From assembly GCA_022497155.1 (NCBI GenBank), contig MU385749.1, positions 428,748-492,747 of the forward strand: DNA of 64,000 nucleotides, given 5' to 3'. Below are positions 49,561-62,012 of the stretch, one piece after another (position 1 is the first letter of the stretch; every line of letters starts with the position of its first letter). The DNA comes from Whalleya microplaca (taxonomy: Eukaryota; Ascomycota; Sordariomycetes; Xylariales; Xylariaceae). The notes beneath the pieces were generated by a model that searched no databases, was not told where the DNA came from, and was given only the letters and a program-made list of their open reading frames with translations. Made by a program: the position numbers and the translations under genes.

Positions 49561-49860
49561 ATGTTTATTTTAAATATATAGATTTACGTATATAAATTTA
49601 AAATGCTTACTTTAAATATATAAATCTATATATATAAATCTAAAATACTTATTTTAAATATATAAATTTATATATATAAATTTAAAATATTTATTTTAAA
49701 TATATAAATCTATATATATAATATTTATATAAATTTAAAATGCTTACTTTAAATATATAAATCTATATATATAAATCTGAAATATTTATTTTAAGTACGT
49801 AAATTTATATATATAAATCTAAAATACTTATTTTAAATATATAAATTATATATATATAAT
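49561..49860. repeat. Tandem array, 42-bp unit, ~7 copies
   Basis: Units begin ATRYTTAYTTTAAATATATA and continue to the next ATAAATYTAAA; starts at 49561 and 49603 and so on every 42 bp, with one unit lengthened by about 11 bp. Variation is mostly C/T and G/A. Confidence 0.85.
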
Positions 49861-49869
49861 ATATAAAAT

Positions 49870-50150
49870 TATTTTACCTAATAATAAAGTTATTTATTTT
49901 ATAATATATTTTACTAATAAATAAATATATATCCCTTATATAATAGATTTTAATACTATTAATTTAATATTATAATACTTTTTAATAATATGAAATAAAA
50001 ACAATTATATTTTACTTAATAATAAAGTTACTTACCCCGTAATATATTTTATTAATAAATAAATATATATCTTTTATATAATAGATTTTAACACTTTTAA
50101 TCAAGTATTTTAATAATAATTTATAATAATATTTAATAACGTTTAATTTT
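49870..50150. repeat. Two-copy direct repeat, 138-bp period
   Basis: ATAATAAAGTTA-containing segments starting near 49,881 and 50,019 share about 85 bp of close similarity, including ATAAATATATATC and TTATATAATAGATTTTAA. Confidence 0.7.
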
Positions 50151-51099
50151 TTTAAAACTATAATAATATTTAAACATATATGTTTTTTTATTTTAGCTTA
50201 TTTAATTTATTTGTTAACTAAAAATTAATTTTTTTTATATAAATTAAATTTTTTAAAAACATTATAACTTAACGCCTTTTTACCGGCATTAATTCGTTTA
50301 CCGATTAAAAAGCAACCTATATCTACTTTTCTAACGCCTTTATTCTCTTTTTATATATAAATAATACTTATAACCCGTTTTATAGCTTATTATAATATTT
50401 ATATACCTTTTTTTAAAACTAGTTAATAATTTCCCTAAAGTTTACTTTTATTTTTAAAAGAATGCCGTATATATAATCGTAATTACTTTTATATACCGGC
50501 CGTTTAAAATACTCGAATATTTTAAAGCTATTACCTTTTTATTTATAAATAAAACTTGCGAAATTTTTTTTAAATAAAAAGCTATATAATAATTAATAAA
50601 AAAGATATACTTATAAAGAAATAACCACTTTTTATATTATAAATAAAAGTAAAAAATAAGTTCGGGCCTATTATATATATTTTTATTGTCGTTATTATTA
50701 TTATTATTATTATTAAACTTTTTAATATTATAAATAACGATATTTTTACGGTAATTAATAGCCGTATTATTACCTTTATTATAAGTTTTCTTAGCCTCGA
50801 AATATTGCTTTTTAATAATAGCTTACGCCTTAAAAAGCAGATTTTTAAACCCCTAATCCGGAAAGCCTTAAATAAAAGATAGCGTGCTTTTTTTAGTTTT
50901 ATTTATAATAAATTCGGCCTTTATAAGCTTATCTTTCTTTTTATATTATATAAATATAACGCTAGTAAATAAAGTCTTATAAATAGCTATTTAATACTTT
51001 ACGCCGTTTATTTTTAGTATTAAATGCCATAATTTAACTGCGTTTATTATAAAATATTAAAAAAGTAGTAGACTTTTTACTCGAATATAATATACTTAT

Positions 51100-51340
51100 T
51101 GTTACGGCATAAGCCCTATGGGGTACTATAAGGCCCTATAAGCTATAGCATATCCTAGGCTTTTTATACGTGACTTATTAAATTATAGGCTTAGTTAGCT
51201 AGATTAGATAAGCAGGTGAGGAGGTTTTTTTAAGTTAGGCTATTATATAATAATTAGCTAACCTTTTATTCCTCACTTTATTATTTTATAGTAATATATA
51301 TTTATTACTTAGCACGTGCCGCTTTCTTTAAGCCGTTATA
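51100..51340 (+). repeat. Element D 5' LTR
   Basis: 241 bp beginning TGTTACGGCATAAGC; the final CA has become TA. Confidence 0.88.
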
Positions 51341-51404
51341 TAATAATAAGGTCCTTTAGCGCTAGATTTAACTAATTCCGTTATTGTATTTATTTAGCGC
51401 CTTT

Positions 51405-51985
51405 TTTTTAACGTGGTTAATTAGTTACCCGTTAATTTTTTTTTAATTTAATGTGGTTAATTAGTTACTTATTACACTTTTAGTGTTAGCGTAATTAATT
51501 AGTTATTCGTTAATAACTTTACCTTTATTAGTATTTTGTCCGAACGTATTATATATACTAGTAATTTAGCCTTAAAAAGTATATAATTTATTAAAAGGCT
51601 TTATATTAAAGGACGGCATTAACGTAGTCGATTAATTACCCGCTATTTATTTATATCCTATCGGACCTTGTTATATTAAGTACGTATAGCAATATTTAGC
51701 TATTTAGCGCTAAATTACGCCTGTTATTTTTGCCGACCTCGTTTTTTAAATGCCTTTTTCGGTCCGAAATTATGTTTAGGTATAGCAGATCTAATTTTTT
51801 ACCCGCTATTTTTAGCGATTAGTTATAGTAGCGCGGCCGTTTTTTAACTTGTTTTTAATGATTAGTTACGGCGAGTCATTTTTTCCTTACTTTTTTATAC
51901 GCTAATTCTAGCGATTAGTTACGGCAGTATATGTTATTTTTATTATGTTAATATAGCGATTAGTTGTGGCGGCGTAATCTTTTTA
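51405..51985 (+). repeat. Irregular GATTAGTTACGGC-type repeats in element D
   Basis: About eight occurrences of (G/A)ATTAGTTA-like cores preceded by GTGGTTA, GCGTAA or AGCG, near 51,420, 51,465, 51,500, 51,630, 51,820, 51,880, 51,913 and 51,957; spacing varies from about 33 to 190 bp. Confidence 0.65.
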
Positions 51986-52139
51986 GTTAGCTCGACTAGC
52001 TAATAGTAGATTTTATATAAAGTTACTATTAATATTTAACGTTAGAGCCGTTTTTTTTCCTTTAGCGCCGAGGCTTTATATAAAACCGATAGCTACTCTC
52101 GCGTAATAATAATCCCTTATTATTTATATATAAGTCTTA

Positions 52140-52330
52140 TATAAAAGGCTGTTACGCTAAGATGTAATTTTATAATACTAAATAAATGTTTATTTTCTAA
52201 CTAAAAAAGAAAAGAAAATTAAGAAAATATATCGATATAACTCGAGAGTATTTATACTAGCTTTCGAAAGTTATGCTATTATATCGGCTTATAATCGCCA
52301 ATATTTCCTATTACGGCATAACTTATTATA
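52140..52330 (-). repeat. Element A2 LTR (3' LTR in element orientation)
   Basis: 191 bp, TATAAAAGGCTGTTACG...TTATTATA, followed by a C/T-rich plus-strand run that is the minus-strand polypurine tract. Confidence 0.88.
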
Positions 52331-55300
52331 TTATCCCCTCTTTTACTTTTTACGTAATTATATCGCGTTTTTTATACCCGAGCGTAAGATATATATAAAT
52401 TTTTATTAATTATCGGCTTTTTTAGTTACTAATAGTTTATTTTATTATTAATTAAGCCCGGTTTGGGAAATAATGTAAAAATGTTTTTATAAAAGAATTT
52501 TTTTATTATAAAAGTTTTTAATTTTACGTTACTATTAGCTAATCGAGTATAAAATAAATACATATAAAATTAAAGCTCGATTTCTGTTTTTAATTAGTTT
52601 TTTATTTAATAGTTAAATTTATTTTTAAATTAATAAGTCGATTTCTGTTTTTAATTAATTTAAGTGTGTAATTAATATAATATATAATTAGCTTTTATAA
52701 TTAGCCGCATAATTAATCTTTTTTTAAAGTCGTTTAAATATCCCGGGCCTTTTTTTCGAAATTCCTTTTTTTTTTTTAGGCTATTTATAAATAAAAATCC
52801 ATCTCTTTAATTATTTATTTTATTTTTCTATTTTTTAATTTTCCAATCTTTTAATTTTTTAAATTTTTAAATTTTTAATTTTTTTATTTTTTTATTATTT
52901 AGGTTATTAATATATTTTTCCGTAATATTTCCGTAACGCGCCCTTTCTTTTTTGCCGCTATTTTCGCCTATTTTCGCTTTCGCTACCGCCGCTATATTTT
53001 TATCTCGTTTTCCTTCCGGCTCTACCGCTTTTAAGCCGCCCGTTCGCGTTATTTTTATAGCTTTTTTTTTTTTTATATATTATATCCTATACTGCCTTTA
53101 CGTTAGCCGTATAACCAAAAACCCTTCCGCCTTTTATTCCGACTAAACCTATAAGTTTTTTTTTTCTTTTTTTTTTAATTTTAAAATATCTTAAATATAA
53201 TATTAACTATATCTAATTATTTATAATATATAATATATAAAATATATTAAAAGTTATAACTATTTTATTATAAATTACCCTTTATTTTTTCTGTTCGAGT
53301 ACCGTTTTTTAACCTCGTTTCGTAATTATTTATAGGTATTAAAATTTACTTTCTCGCTATTACTTTAATAAAAATTTATCGAATTTATAATAATTTAAAC
53401 CTTAATAAATTATTTATTTTTCCCGCTTTTTTATAATACCCCCGTTATTTATTTTTTTTATTTAATTTTTATCGCCGCTTAAAAGTCGGCTAAAGTATAG
53501 GCGTAATATATTACTAATACCGCTATATATTTTAAACGTATTAAAATAAGCGTTATAGTTTTAAGCCGGGCCGGGATTTAGTAATAATAAAAGTAATATA
53601 TAAATTTTTACTTTATTTTTCTGTAATTTTTTTTAATTTATACGTTATATAAAAATAATTTATAGCCGCGTTTAGGAAAGTCGTTTACCCGCTCGAGCGT
53701 ATCGCTAATAATATTAGCGATATTATAGCTGTTATATATTTTATAGTAAATAATACCGGGCCCGCTGCTTATACGCGTATTTCCGTTTCCGGTTCTTTTT
53801 TTTAGCTTATCCCGCCCGTTTTTATTATTATTATAAACCTTTTACTTAAGCGCAGCTTATATAACCCTTACTTGCACGTTTCCCTTACTCCCGTTAATAC
53901 TTCTCGCCGCCGTAACTGCCCCCTTAAATTCCTTTTTATAAAAATAAAAAAAAAAGCAATAAATATAAATAAAAAAAAAATAATAAAAAAAATAAGCTAA
54001 ACTATTAGCCCCCAGCTAATATAAATATATTATTTAATTAAATTTACTACATTTCTTAATTAGTTTTATAATAATTTTAATTATCGGTTTATAAAAAAAT
54101 TATATAAATAAAAAAGGTTATTTATTATTTACTCGGGAATAACGTTTGCGCTATTTATAATAATAAAAAATTTATAATTTCCCGTAATATTTTTTTATTT
54201 TATTTATATTTTTTTATTTTTATACTTTATTAATATTTTATTAATTATATAATTATTACGTAAGCGTAATTTTCGCCCTTTTTTTTATACTAATTTTTTT
54301 AAGCCTATTATTTATTTTTATATTACTATAATTTTTTTTAAAACAGTTTATTATTTCGGTATTTTTTAAGTTTTTAAGTAATTTTTACATTAAAACTATA
54401 TAATTTACCTATTTTACTAACACTTATCTAGTTTTTTCTTGCTTTTTCCGTTTAATAATTACTCGAATAATTTCCTTTATTTATTACTTTATTTCTTTTT
54501 TTCCTTTTTTACTAACTATAAAGGAAGGTTATATATTTTCGTTCTTTTAAAAAAATAAGCGATTATTTTTTACGTAATAAATAAACTCGATATAAAACCG
54601 GTTATATATTCCTTTCGGTATATTTAATTTTATAATTTAAGAGCTAATAATATACGTTATTTTATATTTAATATATAACTATATTAACTTTTATAAAAAT
54701 TAAGATATAGAAATATTTTTAAACGTTAACTATATTTTATTCCCTATTCGGAATTATTTTATAAAAAATCGCCGTTTATTAATTACGTTTTTTTATTATT
54801 ATTATGTAATTATTATTATAGCTTATATAAATTTTATCGCTTTTTTTAAGCGTTAGATAAAAGCTTCCGCCCGTACGCGCAATTCGAAAATAAATCCCGG
54901 GATATATTCCACTATTGGAATAAATTTTATATAATATCCGTAAAGTATAAAAAAAAAACTTAACTTTATTATTATAATATTTCGGTTATTAATTGCGAGT
55001 ATCGCTCCCAGTAATAATAAATTTTATTCGAATTAAATGTATAATATAAACACTCGAAAATATATTAATATTTTTTAATTCGCTTGTTTAATAACTTTAT
55101 TGGTTTTTAAATAAAACGTAATTAATAAGCGCTACTCGATTTTTACTAATAAATAAAGCCGTTTCTAAAACTGTCCTATTTAATTAAATTTTTTATTACT
55201 AATTATAATACGGGAAAAACTATAATATTTCTAATAATAATTTACAAACCGTTCGGTATATATTTCTGTTTTTATCGAGATTATAGCCTCTAATATAACC

Positions 55301-58300
55301 TATTTTTTTAATCGATTAAAAATTACTATTATAAAAATAAAGTTCTATTCGGAAATAGCTAATAAATCGGTTATAAAATCGATAAATAACTTATTATAAA
55401 ATTAATCCGGAATAAGTAATAATTTTAAAAGCCCTTTTTTTTAGTTATATTATACCGTTTTTCTCCCATAAATATCGCAATTTTTATAAAAACGTTTTAT
55501 AAACGCCGATATTTTAAGCTAATAAAACGTTCTCGAAAATATTACTAATATATTCTTTTTTTCCGGGTATTTTATTAAATATAAATTATAGGTATTTTAT
55601 ATTAAAGCGGTATAGAATAACTTTTAATTAAAGATTTAAATATACTTATAAAAATATAATTAATTTTTATCGTTAATATTATATTCCGATAATGATATTT
55701 TTACGTTTAAGTTTTTAAAAAACGCTCGGTTTTTTTAAGTTATTGCCTTTATTACTTGCGTATAACTTAGGTTTTTCGCTACTTTTATATCTTATAACAA
55801 TTATAGATTTTTATATTCGAAAATTTCCTTGCTTTTTGGGATATTTTATTTATATAATTAAATATATTTTATTTTAATAGTTTCCGTTTATTTATATCTC
55901 TTAAGCTATATATAAAATAACTATTTCCTTTATAATAGTTAGAATTCCCGTCCTTTATATTTTTTATTTTATATTTCCTATAGCAGGTTTTATTTGCGCC
56001 GTAAAAAAACGTCGGGTTTAATATTTAAACGCCTAGCGCGAAATTCCAATCGGAAATTAAAACGTATTAATTTTTTTAACTAATGTATTTATCGCTCGGA
56101 AAGTTTTTTAAAAATTATAAAATATTTTAAATTTTTATAATTAAATAAAATTATAAATATTAAAGTTACGTTTCGTAATTCCGCGTTTTATATTCGTAAA
56201 TAGCTTATAATTACTAATAGCTTTTTATTATAAATTTCGTAATTAATTTTTACCGGGGTTAAGCGCTTAAAATAATAAGTTATAAGTAATAAAATCCCTC
56301 GTTTATTATGCTATAACAGGCATTTCTCGTAAGCTTATCCCGAGCAGTTTATTTCGACTATTATCTTTTATTCGGGATTTTATTATACTAAAGCCGGTTT
56401 TTCTAAAAACGCTCGTTTAAAATTCTCGAACGCCAAATTTTCTAAAAGCCCTTATCGAAACGGTACCCCCTTTTTTATAAATGCCGATAAAAAAGTAATA
56501 AAATTTATATAGTTTTTAATAAAATCCCGGTAAAAATTTATAAATCCTAAAAAACTATAAACTCTTTTAAGCGTTTTAAAAAGCTTTTATTTTTTAATTA
56601 CTTATATTTTAACCGGATTTATATAGACCTTTTTTTCTATTTCAATAATAAATCTTAAATATTTTATAATAATTACTACAAACTCGCACTTATTTATATC
56701 TAGATTTAAGCCTGCTGCTTTTAAATATTTTAATACCTTTTTTATTTTATCGATATAATTTTCTTTTGTTCTAAAAAAATAAATTAATATATTATTTATA
56801 TATATTAAATAAAAAATATTTAAATATTTTTTAACGTACTATTTACGTAATATTAAAACATTACGGGAATACTTATTAGGCTAAAAAAAGTTACAAATTA
56901 CTTAAATAACCTAAAACGGGTATAAAAAGCCGTTTTTTATTTATTTTTTTCCCTAATTTTAATTTTATAAAAAGCCGATCTAACATTTATTTTAGAAAAT
57001 TATTTTATTCCCGAAAAGATTTTAAGCGTTTTCTATATAAATAAAAGCGGGTATTAATTCCGTTAAATAATATTATTTAATATTTTATAATCGCAATAAA
57101 AACAGAATCTATTATTCGGTTTTCGGACAAAAAGTATAAAAGCTTTTATAAATAAGCTACTTATATAAATATACCTTTTATTTAATAGCTTAATTAATAT
57201 TTTCCGTAATATTAATAATTTCTTCCGGAATATATTATATAATAACCCCTAAAAGGCAAGTAATTTTTTGCCCGCTTGATTATAATTTAAGTTAATCTTA
57301 TAATCGGCTTTTACGTAATATAACAAAAAATCCTTGCCTTTTTTTTCTTAAATAATTATTTCCAACTTTTTAATTAAAAAAAGAAATTTTTTCGAACGTT
57401 AGTTTTTTTTTTAAGCGCTAAAGCCTTATTAATATCTGCTAATATAATAATAAATATAGCCGTTTATTAAACTATCACTCGTTTTCCTAATTTTTCTTAC
57501 TTTTAAGCTTTTTTTATTTCTTTTGTAAAATATATCGTATTAATATAAAGCGCCTCCTAAGTTTTGCGGATTTTTGTAGTCTTTAAAAAGTATCTTTTTT
57601 TTTATATTTTTAGGTTTCCGGTAACTTTTATATATAATATATATTCGTATACTATATATATTACCCGGTTACGCTTTATTTAAAGCTTTTTTAATATTAT
57701 AAGGTAATTTAAACTTAATATAATATACGCAAATATTCTTAACTTATATTTATTAAAATTAGCTTTTATATAAATTATTTCGCAAATTATACCCGAAACG
57801 TTTAATCTCTTTCTATAAGTAGCTTTTTTTACTATCTTTTTCTAAATAAATATATATAATAACTTTAGGCGTTTTATTATATTTTCGCTAATAATAATAT
57901 AATATTTATATCTTAAATTTATAAAAGTTTTTATATATAATTATTAATTTAAATATATATCGATTATAAAAAATTTCCTATTTATAAGTTATTTGGTTAT
58001 ATTAATTTTTTTTACCGTTATATTAAATTTTTAAACGCGACTTTATTTAAAAATTATTCGTTTTTCTATTTCTTTAATATTTTTTCGGCTTTATTTTTTT
58101 TAAATCTATAGCTTATTATTATATTAACCCTAATATAAATAGATAATTTTATAAAACGATAAGCATATTTCTTAAATAAGTAGCCTTTTTTCTTATATCG
58201 CAAACATTTTCCGCGCTTTATTCGAGCGTTTCGTTTTTCGTTCGTTACTTATTTAGCCCGTTAGCTTTTTACTAACGTAACTATACCGGTTATTAATATA

Positions 58301-59410
58301 TCGCTCTTATAATTAATCTTAAAGCGATTAAAGGTAAGGGGTAATAGGCTTAAAAAAGGTAATCCACCCGGCGTAATCTCGTTTTTTAAACTATTCCCGC
58401 TATAATAAAATAACGATCCCTTAAATCGGGCTATAATATTTATTATTTAGTAAACTTAATTTTAATAAATATTCGATAGCGCTATTAAAATTAGCGCGTT
58501 TTTAAATTTGTCGTTAATTACTTTTTTAATAAATATAAATTTTACTTTATTATTTTATATACTACCCTTTATTTTTACTAACAGTCGCTCGAAATTAATA
58601 TAAAAGGATATAAAAATCTAATTAGCGGACTGGCGGCATTTATATAATTCGCCTCCCGCTTTAATAGCTTTATTGCGGTTTTTATAAATATTTAACAAAT
58701 ATTAAAAAAAAAATACTAGATTATATATTTTATTAAATCTTTTTATAATATAGTATAACTTTATTACGCGTTATATATTATTTTCGAGCCGCTTGTAAAT
58801 ACTATACCACTTATTTCAATTCTTTTTTATAAACTCCGTATCTTTTTAAAGCTTATATTTTATTAATATTTTTTATACGGAATAACGGCTACGCTTGCCC
58901 CCGAATTTTTCGGGCTATAATAATAGTTTACGTTTAAATACCGGAGCTGCGGTAATTATTAGGGCGGGTGCCAAAAATACTTAAGGGTTTTTTAGCTAAG
59001 GGTTTATACCTGCTTAGGCTAGCTATTTTTAAGGTCTTTAGAGATCCCGAAGGTTTTATGCGGGAGTACCTTCCATTATATTCGCGTTTTATATAATTAG
59101 TAAGTCGAGGTTTTTTTATAACTATATTTTTAAAACCGCCTAACGTTATAATAATTTGTCCTATTATTCTTTTAGTCTCTATTTATAAGCCGCTCGTTTT
59201 AGTCGTTATTTTTCCGAATTATTTTTTAATACCGCTTTTAATATTATATATATTTACTCGAGGCGGGTATAAATCTAGTGGACTTAAATATTTAATACTT
59301 CCGCGTATTTTACTAACAATATTTCCGGATTATTAAGGAGCTACTTTAAAGCTTTTTCTGACATTTTAATTTGCTCTAACGTAACTCGGGAATTAATAAA
59401 TTAGAAAATA

Positions 59411-59600
59411 TATAAAAAGCCGTTATGTTAAAATGCAATTTTATAATGCTAAATAAGTGTTTATTTTCTAACTAAAAAAAAAAAAAAATCAAGAAGGTAT
59501 ATCGACATAGCTCGAGAGCATTTATACTAGCTCTCGAGAGCTATGCTGCCATATCGGCTTATAATCGCCGATATTCCCTACTACGGCACAGCCCATTATA
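59411..59600 (-). repeat. Element A2 LTR (5' LTR in element orientation)
   Basis: 190 bp, the least mutated LTR of this family. It keeps two inverted repeats, at 59503-59546 (CATAGCTC...GAGAGCTATG) and 59551-59572 (TATCGGC...GCCGATA). Confidence 0.88.
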
Positions 59601-60429
59601 TCTTATTTTAAAAACGTTTGATTTAATTACTTTTTAAAACGAGTAAACGTTTATTATTATTTAAATATTTATAGTAATTTAGCCGGCTTAAATGTAATTT
59701 ATTAAATTCTTTTACAAATTGTATATATTTTATACTTTAAGTGCCCCAGTTAGTTTTAAAGTGCCGACCGATTACTATCGAGCTTTTTTTTTTAGCAGCT
59801 CGATCCGATAACCTTTTTTAATATATTAATACCGTGCCTTTTACGGCTTTGTTAATTAATAATTACAAATGTTAGTCCGGCGATAGCGTTATCCGTTAGT
59901 TTTATTTAATATCCGATCGATTGTTAATTTAATACATTTTTTAGTAAAATTTAATGTGTTAGGATATTTTAGACGCGATTTTTAATATATCCGATTTCCG
60001 AGCGTGTTTAATATTTTTGTTATAGCCCGACACCTGCTATTATATAGCTATTATATAAAATACTGTGGGATTACACCGGTTTTAATGTTGTGTAATATTT
60101 TAAGGCTTATAATAAAGGTAGGGAATTAAAGGGGTGAATAAGTTATAGCGGCAGTAGTAGCTAATTATAATAGTCGATATTAAGTGGTTATAAAGGAATA
60201 TAATAGATTAATTAAATTTTATAAAGGACTCGATTTTTAAAATTTTAACAAGTTTATTTAGTGCTAATGTTAGGGCATATATAAATTTAATATGCTATAA
60301 TATAGGGGTAAATAAAGTCGAAAAATCACCTTTTTAAAGCAGTGGTAATTAGGTTAATCTTTATATATACTAGGTGCGCTATAAGCTAGCTGTTATTAGC
60401 TGTTATATATAGTGAATTTAAGGGGGTAA

Positions 60430-60670
60430 TGTTACGGCATAAGCTTTATAGGGTGCTATAAGGCCTTATAAGCTATAACATACCTTAGGCCCTTTATATA
60501 TAACCTGTTAAACTATAGGCTTAATTAGTTAAATTAAATAAGCAAGTGAGGAGGTTTTTTTAAGTCAAGCTATTATATAATAATTAGCTAACTTTTTACT
60601 CCTCACTTTATTATTTTATAGTAATATATACTTATTACTTAGCACGCGCCGCCTCCTTTAAGCCGTTACA
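60430..60670 (+). repeat. Element D 3' LTR
   Basis: 241 bp with intact TG...CA ends, partner of 51100-51340. Confidence 0.88.
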
Positions 60671-60675
60671 CTTAT

Positions 60676-61767
60676 ACTTATAATTTCGGAGCGTAATTTC
60701 TAATAATATACTCGGCGTTTTCGGGGCTCCCGCATTCCTTATAAATTATAATAGCCTTATTTATAAAATTATAATAATTATTAAAGGAATTATATATATA
60801 TAACGTAATTATAAAGTACTTATATACTTTTAGCGGTAAGCTTTTAACTTTAATACGCTATATTAAAATTTCTTTAATATAACGCGTATAAAAAAAATAA
60901 ATAACCTTAGTTAATTAATTATTATTTAAATTAGCTGTAATAAAAAAAGCCTTACGTATAGCCTTTTATTTAATATTATTATTATTTATAAATATATACC
61001 GTAGCTTTTAGCTATATTTAAAACTATTAAATTATTTAATAATAACCTAAAAATATAGGCAAATTATTATTAAATTTTAATGCTTAATATAAAAAAATAT
61101 ATAAGGGATTTAGCTACTAAAGTTATCGCGTATTAAAATATTAAATAAATATTATTTTTATTTATATATTATTATATTATACGTAAAATTTATTAACGTA
61201 ATTATATTTTATTATATAAAAATATCGAAGAAATTCTTACGTAATTAAATAAAAGCCTTAAATTTTACGCTATTTTATTATTTTATAAAACGCTCGTAAT
61301 AGTAAATTTATTATTTTAAACAGCGGAACTATTTATTAATTTCCTTAAGTTAAATATTTTTATTAAAATTATCGATATAAGTATAAAAAATTAAAGTTAG
61401 TTTTAAATTATTTCTGCGGTTTTTTTTAAAGCGTTATAAATATTTTTAATATCTTAAGTTTTAATATATTTTATTCCGTAATTTTAAAGTATTAATTAAA
61501 TTAATAAGTCTTTTTTTTTGCCGTTAAATAAATTCTTAGTTTATTTCGGGATTTATTAATTTATTAATTAAGTTTAAATTTAAAAATAAAAGTTATTATA
61601 AAGTTTTATATAATTTATACCCTTTTAATTATTATAAAAATATTTTATATTATTGCCTTAAAATTTAATAGTTTTATTAGGTTATAAATAAGCGAAAAAT
61701 CGAGCTTTATAATTTACGAGTTAATAAATAATTCGTTTTTTACGTTTAATACACTAATTAATTTTAG
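60676..61767. other. Unassigned AT-rich relic
   Basis: Right flank of element D's insertion site, continuous with the sequence ending at 51094. No boundaries, motifs or open frames worth naming. Confidence 0.5.
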
Positions 61768-61772
61768 ATTTT

Positions 61773-62007
61773 TGTGACGGCGTGGCTTAAGTGGCTTAAC
61801 TGTGTGACTTGTGCACGTGGTACGTACTGTTAGGATTAGGTTAGTGGGGGACGAAAGGCCCGTGCACCTTAGGTGGGATACCCTAGTTATTTTTACCCAT
61901 AACTAGTGGAGGAAAATCCCTTCCTTTCTTTCCTCACCTTTAATATTTTTCATAAATAATTAAGTAATAAGCAGTCTTGCCTCTTTCATTCCTTTTAAGC
62001 CGTGACA
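61773..62007. repeat. Solo LTR with little RIP damage
   Basis: 235 bp beginning TGTGACGG and ending CCGTGACA, flanked by ATTTT on both sides (61768-61772 and 62008-62012). GC content is normal and many CpA/TpG sites survive, unlike everything around it. There is no second copy in the window. The internal region must have been lost by LTR-LTR recombination. Confidence 0.85.
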
Positions 62008-62012
62008 ATTTT

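Larger units (their letters stand above)
48715..51094. other. Unassigned AT-rich relic with tandem arrays
   Basis: Contains an ATT/GCA trinucleotide stretch (49,141-49,190), an open frame 49189-49383 rich in Lys/Glu at its end that I cannot identify, the 42-bp array (49561-49860), a 138-bp duplication (49,870-50,150) and further degenerate sequence up to element D. Removing D joins it to 60676 onward. Confidence 0.5.
52140..59600 (-). mobile_element. Ty3/gypsy LTR retrotransposon A2, nested in element D
   Basis: 7,461 bp with 5-bp duplication TCTTA (52135-52139 and 59601-59605). Same family, order and strand as A1. LTRs lie at 52140-52330 and 59411-59600. The gag-like start is near 59364. 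The RT motif reads YINNILIY near 56,780-56,810, both catalytic Asp codons now Asn. Somewhat less AT-saturated than A1. Inactive. Confidence 0.9.
51100..60670 (+). mobile_element. Non-autonomous LTR retrotransposon D, host of element A2
   Basis: LTRs of 241 bp at 51100-51340 and 60430-60670, with target duplication CTTAT (51095-51099 and 60671-60675). Ends are TGTTACGG...CCGTTACA (the left copy ends TATA). An AAGGGGGTAA-type polypurine tract directly before 60430 gives plus orientation. After removing A2 the element is only about 2.1 kb and its ~1.6-kb interior shows no protease, RT or integrase motif, so it must have moved with another element's enzymes. The interior carries scattered GATTAGTTACGGC-like repeats. 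Confidence 0.85.

Noticed and set aside
49561..49860. Possible CRISPR-like array
   Set aside because: Units are directly adjacent with no unique spacers, and the organism is a fungus.
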